The translations under genes and the position numbers were made by a program. A DNA stretch of 36,288 nt from Flavobacteriales bacterium (lineage in GTDB: Bacteria > Bacteroidota > Bacteroidia > Flavobacteriales_E > Vicingaceae), in the NCBI GenBank assembly GCA_002706365.1, contig PALM01000002.1, forward strand, positions 33,828 through 70,115. Reading direction: 5' to 3'. Each line of letters starts with the position of its first letter. The stretch's first letter is position 1. Below the pieces are notes generated by a model. It had not been told where the DNA came from, did not search any database, and saw only the letters and a list, made by a program, of their open reading frames with translations. Shown here one piece after another: positions 8,947 through 17,546 of the stretch.

Positions 8947-9633
8947 CTAATAATGATAATTCAACAATTTAATTTCTCTTGCTGAAAAAACATCTATTTT
9001 CTGCTTGCTCTCTTCGTCAAATAGTGATTTGTAATCTTTTACTTTCCTCATTCCACCTTTTGCTTTTTTTCCAGGCAGTTCTATTGGCTTATCCAATCCC
9101 AATGTTTCGCTTACAATTTTTAATGAAGATTCAATTTCCTCAAATTTGAAAAGTTCATCAACAGCCAATGCTCCATCTATTGTGTAGGCATCATAGGAGT
9201 TAAGATATCTAATATCAGGACTTTGGATAAAGCTCTTAAAATCTTTGTATTTCTTCTCACCACCGAAATAGAAATAAAGAGAAAGTGCTTTATCATAGGG
9301 GTTCCTGTCATAGGTGAATTTATAATATTCTTCCCATATTTTCTTGCCCAAAAACTTTCTTGCTTCTGCAGCCGAAATATGGTTGTAAAATTCGATTCGT
9401 TTTCTATGTCTGAACATTTGATAAAACTCATACGAGCCATAACGGTTAAAGGGCACTTTATAGTTTTGTGGCGAGACTCCTCCAAATTCTTTTCGCAATT
9501 GCTCATCAACCCTTGTTATTGGTGTAATAACATCATCCTTACCGCATACTTTACTCAATCCAATCTCGATTGAAGTTCCTGCAGTTTTCCTGGTTTTGAT
9601 GAATATAAACTTATGCTTATGAGAAACTATCAT
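8947..9633 (-). CDS. Sulfotransferase family protein (Sulfotransfer_2-like)
   Basis: The product is 228 residues. The N-terminal strand and P-loop-like 5'-phosphosulfate-binding motif read FIFIKTRKTAGTSIE (9-23). Residues 82-88 hold a conserved-looking FYNHISA, and the 3'-phosphate-binding segment is FTYDRNPYDKALSLY with R110 and S118. This is the fold of carbohydrate sulfotransferases that move sulfate from PAPS to a sugar hydroxyl. Only one base separates the stop of the preceding glycosyltransferase gene from this ATG, so the two are tightly coupled. It is one of four sulfotransferase-type genes in the locus and is not obviously a recent paralog of the others. The acceptor is probably a repeat-unit sugar; this is inferred from context. 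Confidence 0.82.
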   Translation of the reverse strand: MIVSHKHKFIFIKTRKTAGTSIEIGLSKVCGKDDVITPITRVDEQLRKEFGGVSPQNYKVPFNRYGSYEFYQMFRHRKRIEFYNHISAAEARKFLGKKIWEEYYKFTYDRNPYDKALSLYFYFGGEKKYKDFKSFIQSPDIRYLNSYDAYTIDGALAVDELFKFEEIESSLKIVSETLGLDKPIELPGKKAKGGMRKVKDYKSLFDEESKQKIDVFSAREIKLLNYHY

Positions 9634-9634
9634 T

Positions 9635-10891
9635 TTAGCTATGGCTTATTATTTGGTTCATTTTTTCTACCAATTTTGAGGCACTTTCTTTGGCGGAATA
9701 GGATTCTAGTCCTGCATAATTGGGGTTCCAGCTGTTCTTATCTCCCAAAAAGAACTCAATCACCTTCTCCTTCATTGTAGAAATAAGCTCTTCTGCTTTC
9801 ATTCCTTCTGAATAGGTGGTTAAAAAATCAGTGGCTGAAATTTCATTCAAAATTTCAACAGCTGAGCTTTCTTGATGAAAGACCGTAAAAACCGGTTTTT
9901 TACTTAAAACCGATTGAAAGGTCTTAGACGCAGTATAATGCTTTTCAGTACTTCCTAATACAAATACCCCATCCGCCTGATTTAGAAAGTAAAGAATATG
10001 TAAAAAAGGAAATCTTTCATTCTTTTCTGTTACAAAATCCCCAATTCCAAACTCTTCGGCATACTCCCTGATCTGTTTACCCGGGTAGGTTCCGGTTCCC
10101 AGAAAGTACAACTTCTTTTTATCCGACCATTTACCCTCTTCTTTTAACTTTTGAATACAAGTGAACAGGCATTTAAGAAAAAGGTGAGACTTAGGTAAAA
10201 AAGCTCCTGCGTAAACAAAAGCTTCCTCTTCTTCAATCCACGGCAATTCCACATTTTCCAATTTTATTTGATGATCTTGAGGATCAAAACCATAAGGCAT
10301 ACCTAAGTGGATGATCTTTCTATTGGAGAAATTTCTTTTAAGAACCGGTTCATAATAAGCCTTATCCACTCCACTGATCAGGGCAGCCTTTGAAACAGCG
10401 AAAGGCTCCATGACCCGCGCTACAAGATTGCTAATGTATGCCTTGCTCATAAAACGTCCCAGTACATCTCTCGGCTTCACCCAGGGATCAATATAATCTA
10501 TTCCATATGGCACATTAAACTTTTTCCATAAGCCCGGAAGCATAAGTGTAGTGTAATAAGAGGGAATTGGCGTCCAAATAAAATTGATTTCTCTTTGATT
10601 GAGTATTTCGATGGCCTTCTTCCTCATTTGGAAAAAAGCCCTTAACCCTATGTCTCCGACCAGTCTTTTGCGTTTGGCTTTGAAGGCTTTCACCTTAATT
10701 ACCTCAGTAGTATCGTTAACCGTTTGCAGAAAATCATGGTCCGGTTTCTCTTCATAATAATCTTCGTGAACCGTCAAAACGATCGGATTCCAACCCATTT
10801 CTCTCAAAAAGTTACTGATCAATCGAGGTCGGTGCACGCCTGCCAAATTTGATGGAGGCCAATGCGGATATATGATGAGTATGTTTTTCAC
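9635..10891 (-). CDS. GT-B glycosyltransferase (GT4-like)
   Basis: The product is 418 residues. The N-terminus ILIIYPHWPPSNLAGVHRPR is the hallmark of a GT4-like group whose first loop binds the acceptor. Residues near 130-150 read NVPYGIDYIDPWVKPRD. The C-terminal domain has AFVYAGAFLPKSHL, KLYFLGTGTYPG and LYFLNQADGVFVLGSTEKHYTASKTFQ, taking the place of a canonical EX7E; the motif is degenerate, as in several members of this group. It starts at GTG (10891), overlapping the previous stop in a GTGA junction. It is probably a sugar transferase acting on the lipid-linked repeat; the weak EX7E makes the family subclass less certain. Confidence 0.78.
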   Translation of the reverse strand: MKNILIIYPHWPPSNLAGVHRPRLISNFLREMGWNPIVLTVHEDYYEEKPDHDFLQTVNDTTEVIKVKAFKAKRKRLVGDIGLRAFFQMRKKAIEILNQREINFIWTPIPSYYTTLMLPGLWKKFNVPYGIDYIDPWVKPRDVLGRFMSKAYISNLVARVMEPFAVSKAALISGVDKAYYEPVLKRNFSNRKIIHLGMPYGFDPQDHQIKLENVELPWIEEEEAFVYAGAFLPKSHLFLKCLFTCIQKLKEEGKWSDKKKLYFLGTGTYPGKQIREYAEEFGIGDFVTEKNERFPFLHILYFLNQADGVFVLGSTEKHYTASKTFQSVLSKKPVFTVFHQESSAVEILNEISATDFLTTYSEGMKAEELISTMKEKVIEFFLGDKNSWNPNYAGLESYSAKESASKLVEKMNQIISHS

Positions 10892-12084
10892 AGCATAGCG
10901 GGCATAAGGTTAGACATCTCTTTATGGTAATCGAAGGATTTCGAAAATTCAAATCTGGATTCCTTCATTTCCCGAATATGATCTTTCCTATCAATCAACT
11001 TCTTTAACAATAAGCCTAAGTTTTCACTATTCTGAGCAGTTAAACTACCTAACTGAGGGTATTGATCAAAGAATTCTTTATGCCCAAGTGTATCCGTTGC
11101 CAAAACATATAACCCGCTTTGAATGTAAGCAAAGAGTTTATTTGCAAGGCAAATGTCCTTATTAAGATCCACATTACTCTTTTCAAGCAACAATCCTATA
11201 TCATAATCAGCCAGCATTCTGTGCAATTCGATTTGAGGAAGTGGTGAAATTATCTCTACCGCTTTACCTGCGATTCTTTCTTCAAAGTATGAAGGATTCA
11301 TATTTCCCACTAAGGTTAAGGAGATCTGATCTTTAAATCGGTCAAAATTATCCAGGATCAGATCCAATCCTCTTCCATCTGTGATATTCTGAGAAAACCA
11401 GATCAATCTTAATGGTTCTTTCCGCTCTGATTTTTTCGGTTTGGCGAACTCAGATTGAAAAAAGGAATTATTCACAGTTAATACTTCTTTCCCATTCAAT
11501 AGTGATTCCGTTTCCCTAGCAATTAAAGGAGAGGCAGCAGTTATGAATTTTGCTGAAGGCAAAATAGTTCTCATTATTCGATAGCGACGTTTCTTTTCCC
11601 ATTCAGGTTGAATGTGTATAACCTCTCCTGGATGAAAGTCCTCTACATCAAATGAAAAAGTTTTAAAATTTTGTTTGGCAAAAAAATATGAAGGAAATAA
11701 TGCTCCTAAGGTATGCGCCTCAATGTGATCAAACTTAAATTCTTCATCCTTGAGAGTTTGAAATAACTGCCAGCATCTCTTAGAGGAAGCAAAGGCTAGT
11801 AATCTTATAGAAAGCAATGATGGAAGAATATATGAAAGTACACGATTTACTAGGCTGGCTTTCAACCAAAAAGCTAGATCTTGTCGTCCGGCCGGAATAT
11901 TCACGATATCCAATTGGTACTTGTCAACAATTTGATTATCAAGTTGGTCGGACCAATCACCCATTCTAAAGGCAATGATCTTGCATTTATTTCCTTTATC
12001 TTGCCAGAATAGACATGACTTCAGCAAACGGGGGTTCGTTGAAATACTCGCAGTTGTGAGAAATAAAATTTTTGAATCAGTCAA
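10888..12084 (-). CDS. GT-B glycosyltransferase
   Basis: The product is 398 residues with two Rossmann-like halves. The N-terminal half contains ILFLTTASISTNPRLLKSC and, later, FDHIEAHTLGALFPSYF. The C-terminal half contains LRLIWFSQNITDGRGLDLIL, LTLVGNM and ADYDIGLLLEKSNVD, followed by CLANKLFAYIQSGLYVLATDTLG. That last block, NKLFAYIQSGL, corresponds to the donor-binding stretch of GT4-like enzymes that lack a clean EX7E. The start chosen is TTG (12084); no in-frame ATG exists before residue 41. Its stop overlaps the next gene's GTG by 4 bp. It probably transfers one sugar in repeat-unit assembly; donor and acceptor unknown. Confidence 0.76.
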   Translation of the reverse strand: MTDSKILFLTTASISTNPRLLKSCLFWQDKGNKCKIIAFRMGDWSDQLDNQIVDKYQLDIVNIPAGRQDLAFWLKASLVNRVLSYILPSLLSIRLLAFASSKRCWQLFQTLKDEEFKFDHIEAHTLGALFPSYFFAKQNFKTFSFDVEDFHPGEVIHIQPEWEKKRRYRIMRTILPSAKFITAASPLIARETESLLNGKEVLTVNNSFFQSEFAKPKKSERKEPLRLIWFSQNITDGRGLDLILDNFDRFKDQISLTLVGNMNPSYFEERIAGKAVEIISPLPQIELHRMLADYDIGLLLEKSNVDLNKDICLANKLFAYIQSGLYVLATDTLGHKEFFDQYPQLGSLTAQNSENLGLLLKKLIDRKDHIREMKESRFEFSKSFDYHKEMSNLMPAML

Positions 12085-12125
12085 AGTCTGAAGTAAAATG
12101 AAGAAGAAGCGAGATTAAGTCCATT

Positions 12126-13079
12126 TTACTCTCGCAATCGCAACCATCTCTCAATATTGAATCTTGACATCTGATAAAGCCAAATAAATGGAATAATTAA
12201 TCTCATTTTATAATGAATCACCTCCCATTTAATTTCACCAAAACCAACTGGGGATAAAATTCTTAAATTGGGTTTGTAATAGCAAGATTTTAATGAATAA
12301 GTCTTTAAGATCCCGATAAGCTCCTTTTTTGTTTTTGGTAAAATCCATTCCTGATCCTGAATTTCCGTGATCAATCTCTGATCCAAATGCAAACTTAATT
12401 CCAGCCGTTTCATATAATCGATACTTGAAACGGAGTTTTTAGACCATCGATTGTACACAGAGAATAATCCAGGCACATATGCGAAAGAAGCACCATAGAT
12501 GGCGGCCAGGTTGAAGTATTCTCTATCCTGGCCAACTTTCCTTTTAGGATTCCAGCCTTTTATTTGATCTAACTTTTCAGCGACTTTCCTCCTCATTAAA
12601 TAACTGTGAGGGGGCTGCCAATCATCTAAAATTAGAGTTTTTAAGTATGAAGCAGATGGTTTTGAAATAACTACTTCTTCCCTTTGCTTCTCACCATTCT
12701 CATAGAAGTCCATTCTCCAATCAGAATAGACTATGTCTATATCTTCATTCATACTCAGAAACTCTATTTGAGAAGAAAGTTTCTCAGGGAGTAGAATGTC
12801 ATCACTATCCAACCATTGTATAAAATCTCCTTTTGCCTTTGAAAATCCAAAGTTTCTAGCCAGATTACCTCCTTTTTTCGGATTCTGAAAAATGAAAACC
12901 TCACTTGGGTGTTTTGCTTGAAAGCTCTTTAGAATCTTCCATGAGCTATCTGTAGACTGGTCATCTACAACAATAATTTCCTTTTCAAAAGTGCCATTTT
13001 GTTCTAAACAGCTATTCAAACAAGTGCTTAACCAAGCCTCGTTGTTGAAGTTTGGAATTATTATAGAAACTAAATGCAT
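12126..13079 (-). CDS. GT2 family glycosyltransferase
   Basis: The product is 317 residues with a GT-A domain. Key motifs are VSIIIPNFNNEAWL (4-17), VVDDQSTD with D39/D40, GGNLARNFGFSKAKGDFIQWL (70-90), split here as the acceptor/donor bridge, and the metal-binding DSDD (91-94). The C-terminal third is variable and basic and may sit on the membrane. The length is normal for single-domain GT2 enzymes of O-antigen loci. The gap to the upstream sulfotransferase gene is 45 bp and to the next gene 41 bp, so it is likely in the same operon. It acts on cytoplasmic lipid-linked intermediates; sugar unknown. Confidence 0.88.
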   Translation of the reverse strand: MHLVSIIIPNFNNEAWLSTCLNSCLEQNGTFEKEIIVVDDQSTDSSWKILKSFQAKHPSEVFIFQNPKKGGNLARNFGFSKAKGDFIQWLDSDDILLPEKLSSQIEFLSMNEDIDIVYSDWRMDFYENGEKQREEVVISKPSASYLKTLILDDWQPPHSYLMRRKVAEKLDQIKGWNPKRKVGQDREYFNLAAIYGASFAYVPGLFSVYNRWSKNSVSSIDYMKRLELSLHLDQRLITEIQDQEWILPKTKKELIGILKTYSLKSCYYKPNLRILSPVGFGEIKWEVIHYKMRLIIPFIWLYQMSRFNIERWLRLRE

Positions 13080-13124
13080 TTAATTGATCATTGTAAATTG
13101 CACGTTAAAAACTCAGTATCAATC

Positions 13125-13997
13125 CTATAATGACCATTCTTTAAATTTACAATTTGTAATCTCTTTAAATTTTTTTATATCCTCTTTTAGAATGGATTCA
13201 ATTCTCAATATCAAATCAGGTGAAAGATCGATTTGACGAATTGACTTCTTGCCAACATCATTTTTTTCAATAAAAGTGTAAATGTCATTTTTAAAATTAG
13301 AAGGAAAAGCCTTTCTAAAAAATGAAGGAACAAATGACCCTCCTTTTAGATTTCTGAGCCATCTAGAATCTACCTTTTTTTCTTTTGAGACATTTTTTGC
13401 TTTTAAATTTAAAAAAGCTTCATCTCCCATTTCTTCGAGATTTAAGAATCTGAATATTTCATTTAGCTCTTTCTCAGGTGATGTTAATAAGCCTTCAAAA
13501 CAAACAAAATGAAAATTTTCCTTAGGAAACAAATTCATATATGGTACTATTTGATAATAGTATTTACTAGTCAGTAAGTAATTCAATTTCTCTAATTGCA
13601 TATCAGAATAATCCTCCAAGTCAAAATTATTACTTCTATTCCCAAGATACTTTGCTTCATTAATATGACTAACAAGTCTTTTAATTGGATCCCTCACAAC
13701 GTAAATAAAACGAGCATCATTCCCTATTAACTCTTTAATTCTTTCTGGAACTCCTTGATATATATGCCTCTTTGTATAATTTTGAGAAGACTCTCCATTG
13801 TACCTATATCTTATATCAAAATTCTTCTTATACCAATCAATACCTTGAAAGTAGTTTTCTTCTTCAATAAAAAAGTTAAGCTCTTTAACTTTTGACATAA
13901 ATATTTGTGGATGGATATCCAAATAATGATGCAATGAAGTGGTTCCACTTTTCATCGCTCCTATTACAAATAAATTAGGCAAAGTTGAATTACTCAT
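13125..13997 (-). CDS. Sulfotransferase domain protein (Sulfotransfer_1-like)
   Basis: The product is 290 residues. The 5'-phosphosulfate-binding loop is FVIGAMKSGTTSLHHYL (10-26) with K16. The 3'-phosphate-binding block is RFIYVVRDPIKRLVSHIN, with R102 and S110. A HPQIFMSKVKELNFF segment follows the loop, as in heparan-sulfate N-/O-sulfotransferase-like bacterial enzymes. These residues bind PAPS, so this is the most canonical sulfotransferase of the locus. Its ATG overlaps the TAA of the upstream GT4 gene by one base. It is expected to sulfate a hydroxyl or amine of the polysaccharide, probably in the cytoplasm where PAPS is made. No PAPS-synthesis genes lie in the window. Confidence 0.9.
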   Translation of the reverse strand: MSNSTLPNLFVIGAMKSGTTSLHHYLDIHPQIFMSKVKELNFFIEEENYFQGIDWYKKNFDIRYRYNGESSQNYTKRHIYQGVPERIKELIGNDARFIYVVRDPIKRLVSHINEAKYLGNRSNNFDLEDYSDMQLEKLNYLLTSKYYYQIVPYMNLFPKENFHFVCFEGLLTSPEKELNEIFRFLNLEEMGDEAFLNLKAKNVSKEKKVDSRWLRNLKGGSFVPSFFRKAFPSNFKNDIYTFIEKNDVGKKSIRQIDLSPDLILRIESILKEDIKKFKEITNCKFKEWSL

Positions 13998-15253
13998 TAT
14001 GACTTATAAAGCTGAATTAGTTTTATTGTGATTGAATTTATATCAAACTTTTGTTTAACAAAGTGACGTCCCTCCTTGCCCATTTCCTTAATTAAGGATG
14101 GATTTTCAATGAGACTTCGAACAATTTCAACAATAGCATGGGGGTCCTTATCAGGAATTACGAATCCTGATTTGTTTTTTAGAATCCCTTCTGGAATACC
14201 GCCAGTATTTGTCCCTACTACAGGAATTCCACATGCTTGAGCTTCTAGAAGAACTATACCTTGTGCCTCCCTATTCCCATTTGATGTTATTATACTCGGT
14301 AAAATAAATAAATGAGCTTTGTTGTAAAACTCATCTCTCAACGTTTCTTGTGATTGGTAACCTTCCAATATCACACAATCGCCAAGGCGATTGACATCTA
14401 TTAATCTTTGTAAAGAAGTTTTTAGCTCTCCATCTCCAATTATACGATATCGGATAATATCAAACCCAAAATCGTTCTTTAAAATAGCGATTGCTTTGAT
14501 CGCATATTCTATTCCTTTTACTTCCGTTAATCTAGCTACAGTAATGATTTCAAATGCATCTAACTTATAATAAGTTCTTTCACGGTAGTTAAACTCATCG
14601 ATATTAATAGAAGATGGAATTATTTTTATTCTTTCATCTGAAAAGCCAAGTTTAATGGCATTCTGTTTGGTGTTATTTGTGTTTGCAGTATATATATCCC
14701 CTTCTTGTTTCAAAAATGTATAGATATCCTTTTTCGATTTTGAAGGTAGATCATTAATATCATAGCCCCTAAATGAAGTAACCAACTTTCCACTCAGAAA
14801 ACCTAAATCTCTAAGAATTGCTCCCCAAGTTCCCAATGGCCCAAATTGACAGTGAATAACATCAAATGAATAATTCTTATTTATCAGTGGCTGAATAGCA
14901 TAAAAAATCTTGAAAGCCTTTCTAGCTTCACCGTACTTCTTTGTAAGAATTGCCCTAAAACAAGCTTTTGGTGATGCCAGAAAAGTTCTTAGGATGATTG
15001 AAAATGCTGAAACCCTTACATATATAACATTCTTCCAATTTGCTTTGAATCTAGAAAAAATAGGACTTGGTAATTCAATAATATTCAATGAATGCTTAAA
15101 TACTTTCTTATGAATTACTTTATTCTTTAAATGGCCTTTATTAAATGTAAATATTGTAACCTCAACACCACTTTCTACTAAAGCAACAACTTGATTTAAT
15201 ATTGCTAATTCGGTGGTACTTGGAAAAGTTTCTATTAAAAAAGCAACTTTCAT
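13997..15253 (-). CDS. GT4 family glycosyltransferase (WcaL/AmsK-like)
   Basis: The product is 418 residues from the ATG at 15253 (a TTG six bases earlier is less likely). It begins KVAFLIETFPSTTELAILNQV, then has DVIHCQFGPLGTWGAILRDLG and a conserved SFRGYDIN segment. The donor domain has ITVARLTEVKGIEYAIKA and the EX7E motif EAQGIVLLE (E329, E337) with ACGIPVVGTNTGG. This layout (ETFP, HCQFG, SFRGYD) resembles colanic-acid WcaL and amylovoran AmsK. Its neighbour at 15253-16470 has the same block order and appears to be a diverged tandem paralog. The start and the upstream stop share one base (TAATG). It probably galactosylates the repeat unit if the WcaL analogy holds, which is uncertain. 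Confidence 0.88.
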   Translation of the reverse strand: MKVAFLIETFPSTTELAILNQVVALVESGVEVTIFTFNKGHLKNKVIHKKVFKHSLNIIELPSPIFSRFKANWKNVIYVRVSAFSIILRTFLASPKACFRAILTKKYGEARKAFKIFYAIQPLINKNYSFDVIHCQFGPLGTWGAILRDLGFLSGKLVTSFRGYDINDLPSKSKKDIYTFLKQEGDIYTANTNNTKQNAIKLGFSDERIKIIPSSINIDEFNYRERTYYKLDAFEIITVARLTEVKGIEYAIKAIAILKNDFGFDIIRYRIIGDGELKTSLQRLIDVNRLGDCVILEGYQSQETLRDEFYNKAHLFILPSIITSNGNREAQGIVLLEAQACGIPVVGTNTGGIPEGILKNKSGFVIPDKDPHAIVEIVRSLIENPSLIKEMGKEGRHFVKQKFDINSITIKLIQLYKS

Positions 15254-16470
15254 TAACAATCGGCTTTGTCAAGTATTTCAATGTACTTTTCTATAAGCTT
15301 ATCAGTGCTTTTTCTAGGATCAAATCTTTCTAAGACATAGTCCCTGCCTTTTTCACCAAATTTTTTCAGTTTATCTTGATTCTTTAAAAACCAGCTTATT
15401 CTATCAGCTAATTCACCAATATCCTTCTGGGCAACCAAGAATCCAGTTTCACCATCTTTAACTCCTTCCTCCATACCGCCAACATTTGAGGCAATCACGG
15501 GCAATTGCATGGCTTGTGCTTCTTGTATGACAACGCCTTGTGCCTCAGCCCTACCATTCTCGTCAATAATACCTGGCATAATAAAGAGATCAGCACCGTC
15601 CAATTCATTCTTAACAATTTCACTTACTTGCTGACCTAGTAAAGTTACATAGCTCTCAAGACTAAATTTCTTTATTTCGTTTTCAATAACTTCCCTCATA
15701 GGACCTTCTCCTATTATTCTGTATTCAATATTTGTGTATCCGTCATCTATCAGTTTTCTTATTGCCTTAACACCATAAATAAAACCCTTAAAAGGGATTA
15801 ATCTGCCCACTGATAAGATTACAATTTTCTCTTTGGGGTAGCTTCTAGGTTGACTCCTTTGAAACTTTTCAATATTAAAAGGTGCGGGTAGTCTAAAAAT
15901 TTTATTTTCAGGATACCCCTTACTAACTGCAACTTTTGAAGTAAAAATTGAATTAGCGATAAACAAATCACCTTCTTTGATCAAATCAGGGTATACTCCT
16001 TTTTTAGAATTTAAAATCACTAATCCTGATCCATGAAAAACTGTAACGATTCTCCCTGATATTATTCTGTTTTTACGCAATTCTAAAGCTAGGTTTCCTT
16101 TGCTTGCGAAATGACAATGAATAATATCAAAGTCTTTAATTTCATAAAATGGAAGATACAAATAGATATTGCCAAATAACTTCTTATACCCAACCCTTTT
16201 CAAAAAGTATGGTAGCTTCTCTAGATTTTTTAACCAAAGCAATATGTGATTTAGCTTTCTTAAAAGAGAATTTGATTGAGTTCTATTTAGATATTTTGTC
16301 CTATTTGACAATTGATATTTTTCATACTTATCATTCTTGAAATTGGGAATTCCTCGTTCACTGGCATAGATATGGACTTCATTACCACTATCAATCAAGC
16401 TACAAACCTCTTCAATTATAAAAGTTTCAGGATAAGCAGGAAATTTGCCACAAAAGACAGCAATTCTCAT
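15253..16470 (-). CDS. GT4 family glycosyltransferase (WcaL/AmsK-like)
   Basis: The product is 405 residues. It starts RIAVFCGKFPAYPETFIIEEV, the KFPxxxETF signature of this GT4 subgroup. DIIHCHFASKGNLALELR matches the acceptor-domain His motif, and the donor domain has LSVGRLIPFKGFIYGVKAI, YRIIGEGPM and the EX7E motif EAQGVVIQE (E309, E317). It is a paralog of the following gene but clearly diverged, so the pair probably adds different linkages or sugars. Its ATG overlaps the stop of the upstream sulfotransferase-like gene in an ATGA junction. Cytoplasmic, acting on lipid-linked intermediates. The region is visibly more AT-rich than the barrel genes at the left edge. Confidence 0.88.
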   Translation of the reverse strand: MRIAVFCGKFPAYPETFIIEEVCSLIDSGNEVHIYASERGIPNFKNDKYEKYQLSNRTKYLNRTQSNSLLRKLNHILLWLKNLEKLPYFLKRVGYKKLFGNIYLYLPFYEIKDFDIIHCHFASKGNLALELRKNRIISGRIVTVFHGSGLVILNSKKGVYPDLIKEGDLFIANSIFTSKVAVSKGYPENKIFRLPAPFNIEKFQRSQPRSYPKEKIVILSVGRLIPFKGFIYGVKAIRKLIDDGYTNIEYRIIGEGPMREVIENEIKKFSLESYVTLLGQQVSEIVKNELDGADLFIMPGIIDENGRAEAQGVVIQEAQAMQLPVIASNVGGMEEGVKDGETGFLVAQKDIGELADRISWFLKNQDKLKKFGEKGRDYVLERFDPRKSTDKLIEKYIEILDKADC

Positions 16471-17132
16471 TTTTGTTTTAAGTACTTTTTGTAAATAATT
16501 ATCGCAGGTTTTAGAATGTAGTTATTATAAAATTTCATAATCAAATAGTACCTGCCATTACTTGGTGGGATATAGCCCACTTTACCTTTGATGTTTTTAA
16601 ACTCTTGGATTTCATGGCCTAAAAAAACAGCAATTCGCTTCATCGTAGAATCAAAATCATCCATCAAATCATTGTAATTAACAGAATAGAAATTCTGATA
16701 TTTTTCATTTTCCTCCCATTTTCTAATATGTAATTCATGATATTGCTTTGGAGACATTTCTATATTGGCAAAAAACTTAGAAACTTTACTTTCAACTCTA
16801 CTCCCATCATTATTTTTGAATTTAATGTATGACTTTAATCGTGGATTATAAATATCTTTGTATATACAGTTTTCTAATTCCTCTTTATTCTTCACAAGCA
16901 GTCCAAATCTTTCTTTCATTTTAAAAATTGAATCCAGAACTGATTTAAAGTCTCTTTTTATATATAAATAAGCTATAGATGGATTATTCTTAACCATATC
17001 ACCTGGCAATTTATGTCCTCCATATATATCTCTATCATTCTCTTTTCTCGAGAAATTCTGATTTATTATAGATGCAAAATAGTTAGAGCCTGATCTTGGA
17101 TGAGCATAAATTCTAATTTCTTTATAATTCAT
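16467..17132 (-). CDS. Small P-loop sulfotransferase-like protein
   Basis: The product is 221 residues. The N-terminal strand and loop, RIYAHPRSGSNYFASII (7-23), carry the R-S-G-S/T-x-x version of the 5'-phosphosulfate-binding motif. AYLYIKRDFKSVLDSIF contains R60 and Ser residues (64, 68) in the place of the 3'-phosphate-binding motif. The C-terminal half (NFYSVNYNDLMDDFDSTMKRIAVFLG) resembles the end of sulfotransferase domains. It is shorter than typical members and the match is weaker than for the other three, so a related P-loop role is possible. It is the first gene of its operon block after a 414-bp gene-free stretch. A PAPS-dependent activity is inferred. Confidence 0.68.
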   Translation of the reverse strand: MNYKEIRIYAHPRSGSNYFASIINQNFSRKENDRDIYGGHKLPGDMVKNNPSIAYLYIKRDFKSVLDSIFKMKERFGLLVKNKEELENCIYKDIYNPRLKSYIKFKNNDGSRVESKVSKFFANIEMSPKQYHELHIRKWEENEKYQNFYSVNYNDLMDDFDSTMKRIAVFLGHEIQEFKNIKGKVGYIPPSNGRYYLIMKFYNNYILKPAIIIYKKYLKQK

Positions 17133-17546
17133 TAGTTCATCTATTTTATAGATATTCCTTTTTTATCAATAGGTATAAATGCTTTTTCAATAACCTTTAA
17201 CAAAGGTCCGGAAATAGTCCTTTACAAACCTTAGCTTTTCGCGTTTTAGATATGCATTATTCCTTGTATGAGGAAATTGCATAAATAAGCATGCATTCTA
17301 TTTGCAAATGTGCTTTTATTAATTTTGAACGAAAACAATTCAGACTACGTTCTTTTAAATACTCTATTTGTTAAACAAGAAAAAATAAACCTCTGAGATC
17401 TTGCCTTGATGTAATCTTGACTTTTCAATTAATAATCAATTTATATGCATTCTAACTTTACATATGATACTTAAGAATTCTAGTTTTAACTCTGAAATTC
17501 TAAGCCAATAAACTTCCCAGATAAAGTAAGGTTGTCATACCTTTTT
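17133..17546. other. Gene-free AT-rich spacer upstream of the sulfotransferase/glycosyltransferase block
   Basis: This is 414 bp between the flippase gene end and the next - strand gene. It contains an imperfect hairpin at 17251-17282 (TATGCATTATTCC and GGAAATTGCATA arms) and a few TGCAT repeats. No ORF of note and no exact TAnnTTTG box on the - strand were seen. By position it probably holds the promoter of the 17132-7804 block. Confidence 0.4.

Noticed and set aside
9177-9573. Two overlapping ORFs (116 residues on +, 110 residues on -) within the sulfotransferase gene
   Set aside because: Both lie inside 8947-9633, which has recognisable sulfotransferase motifs; they are out-of-frame shadows.
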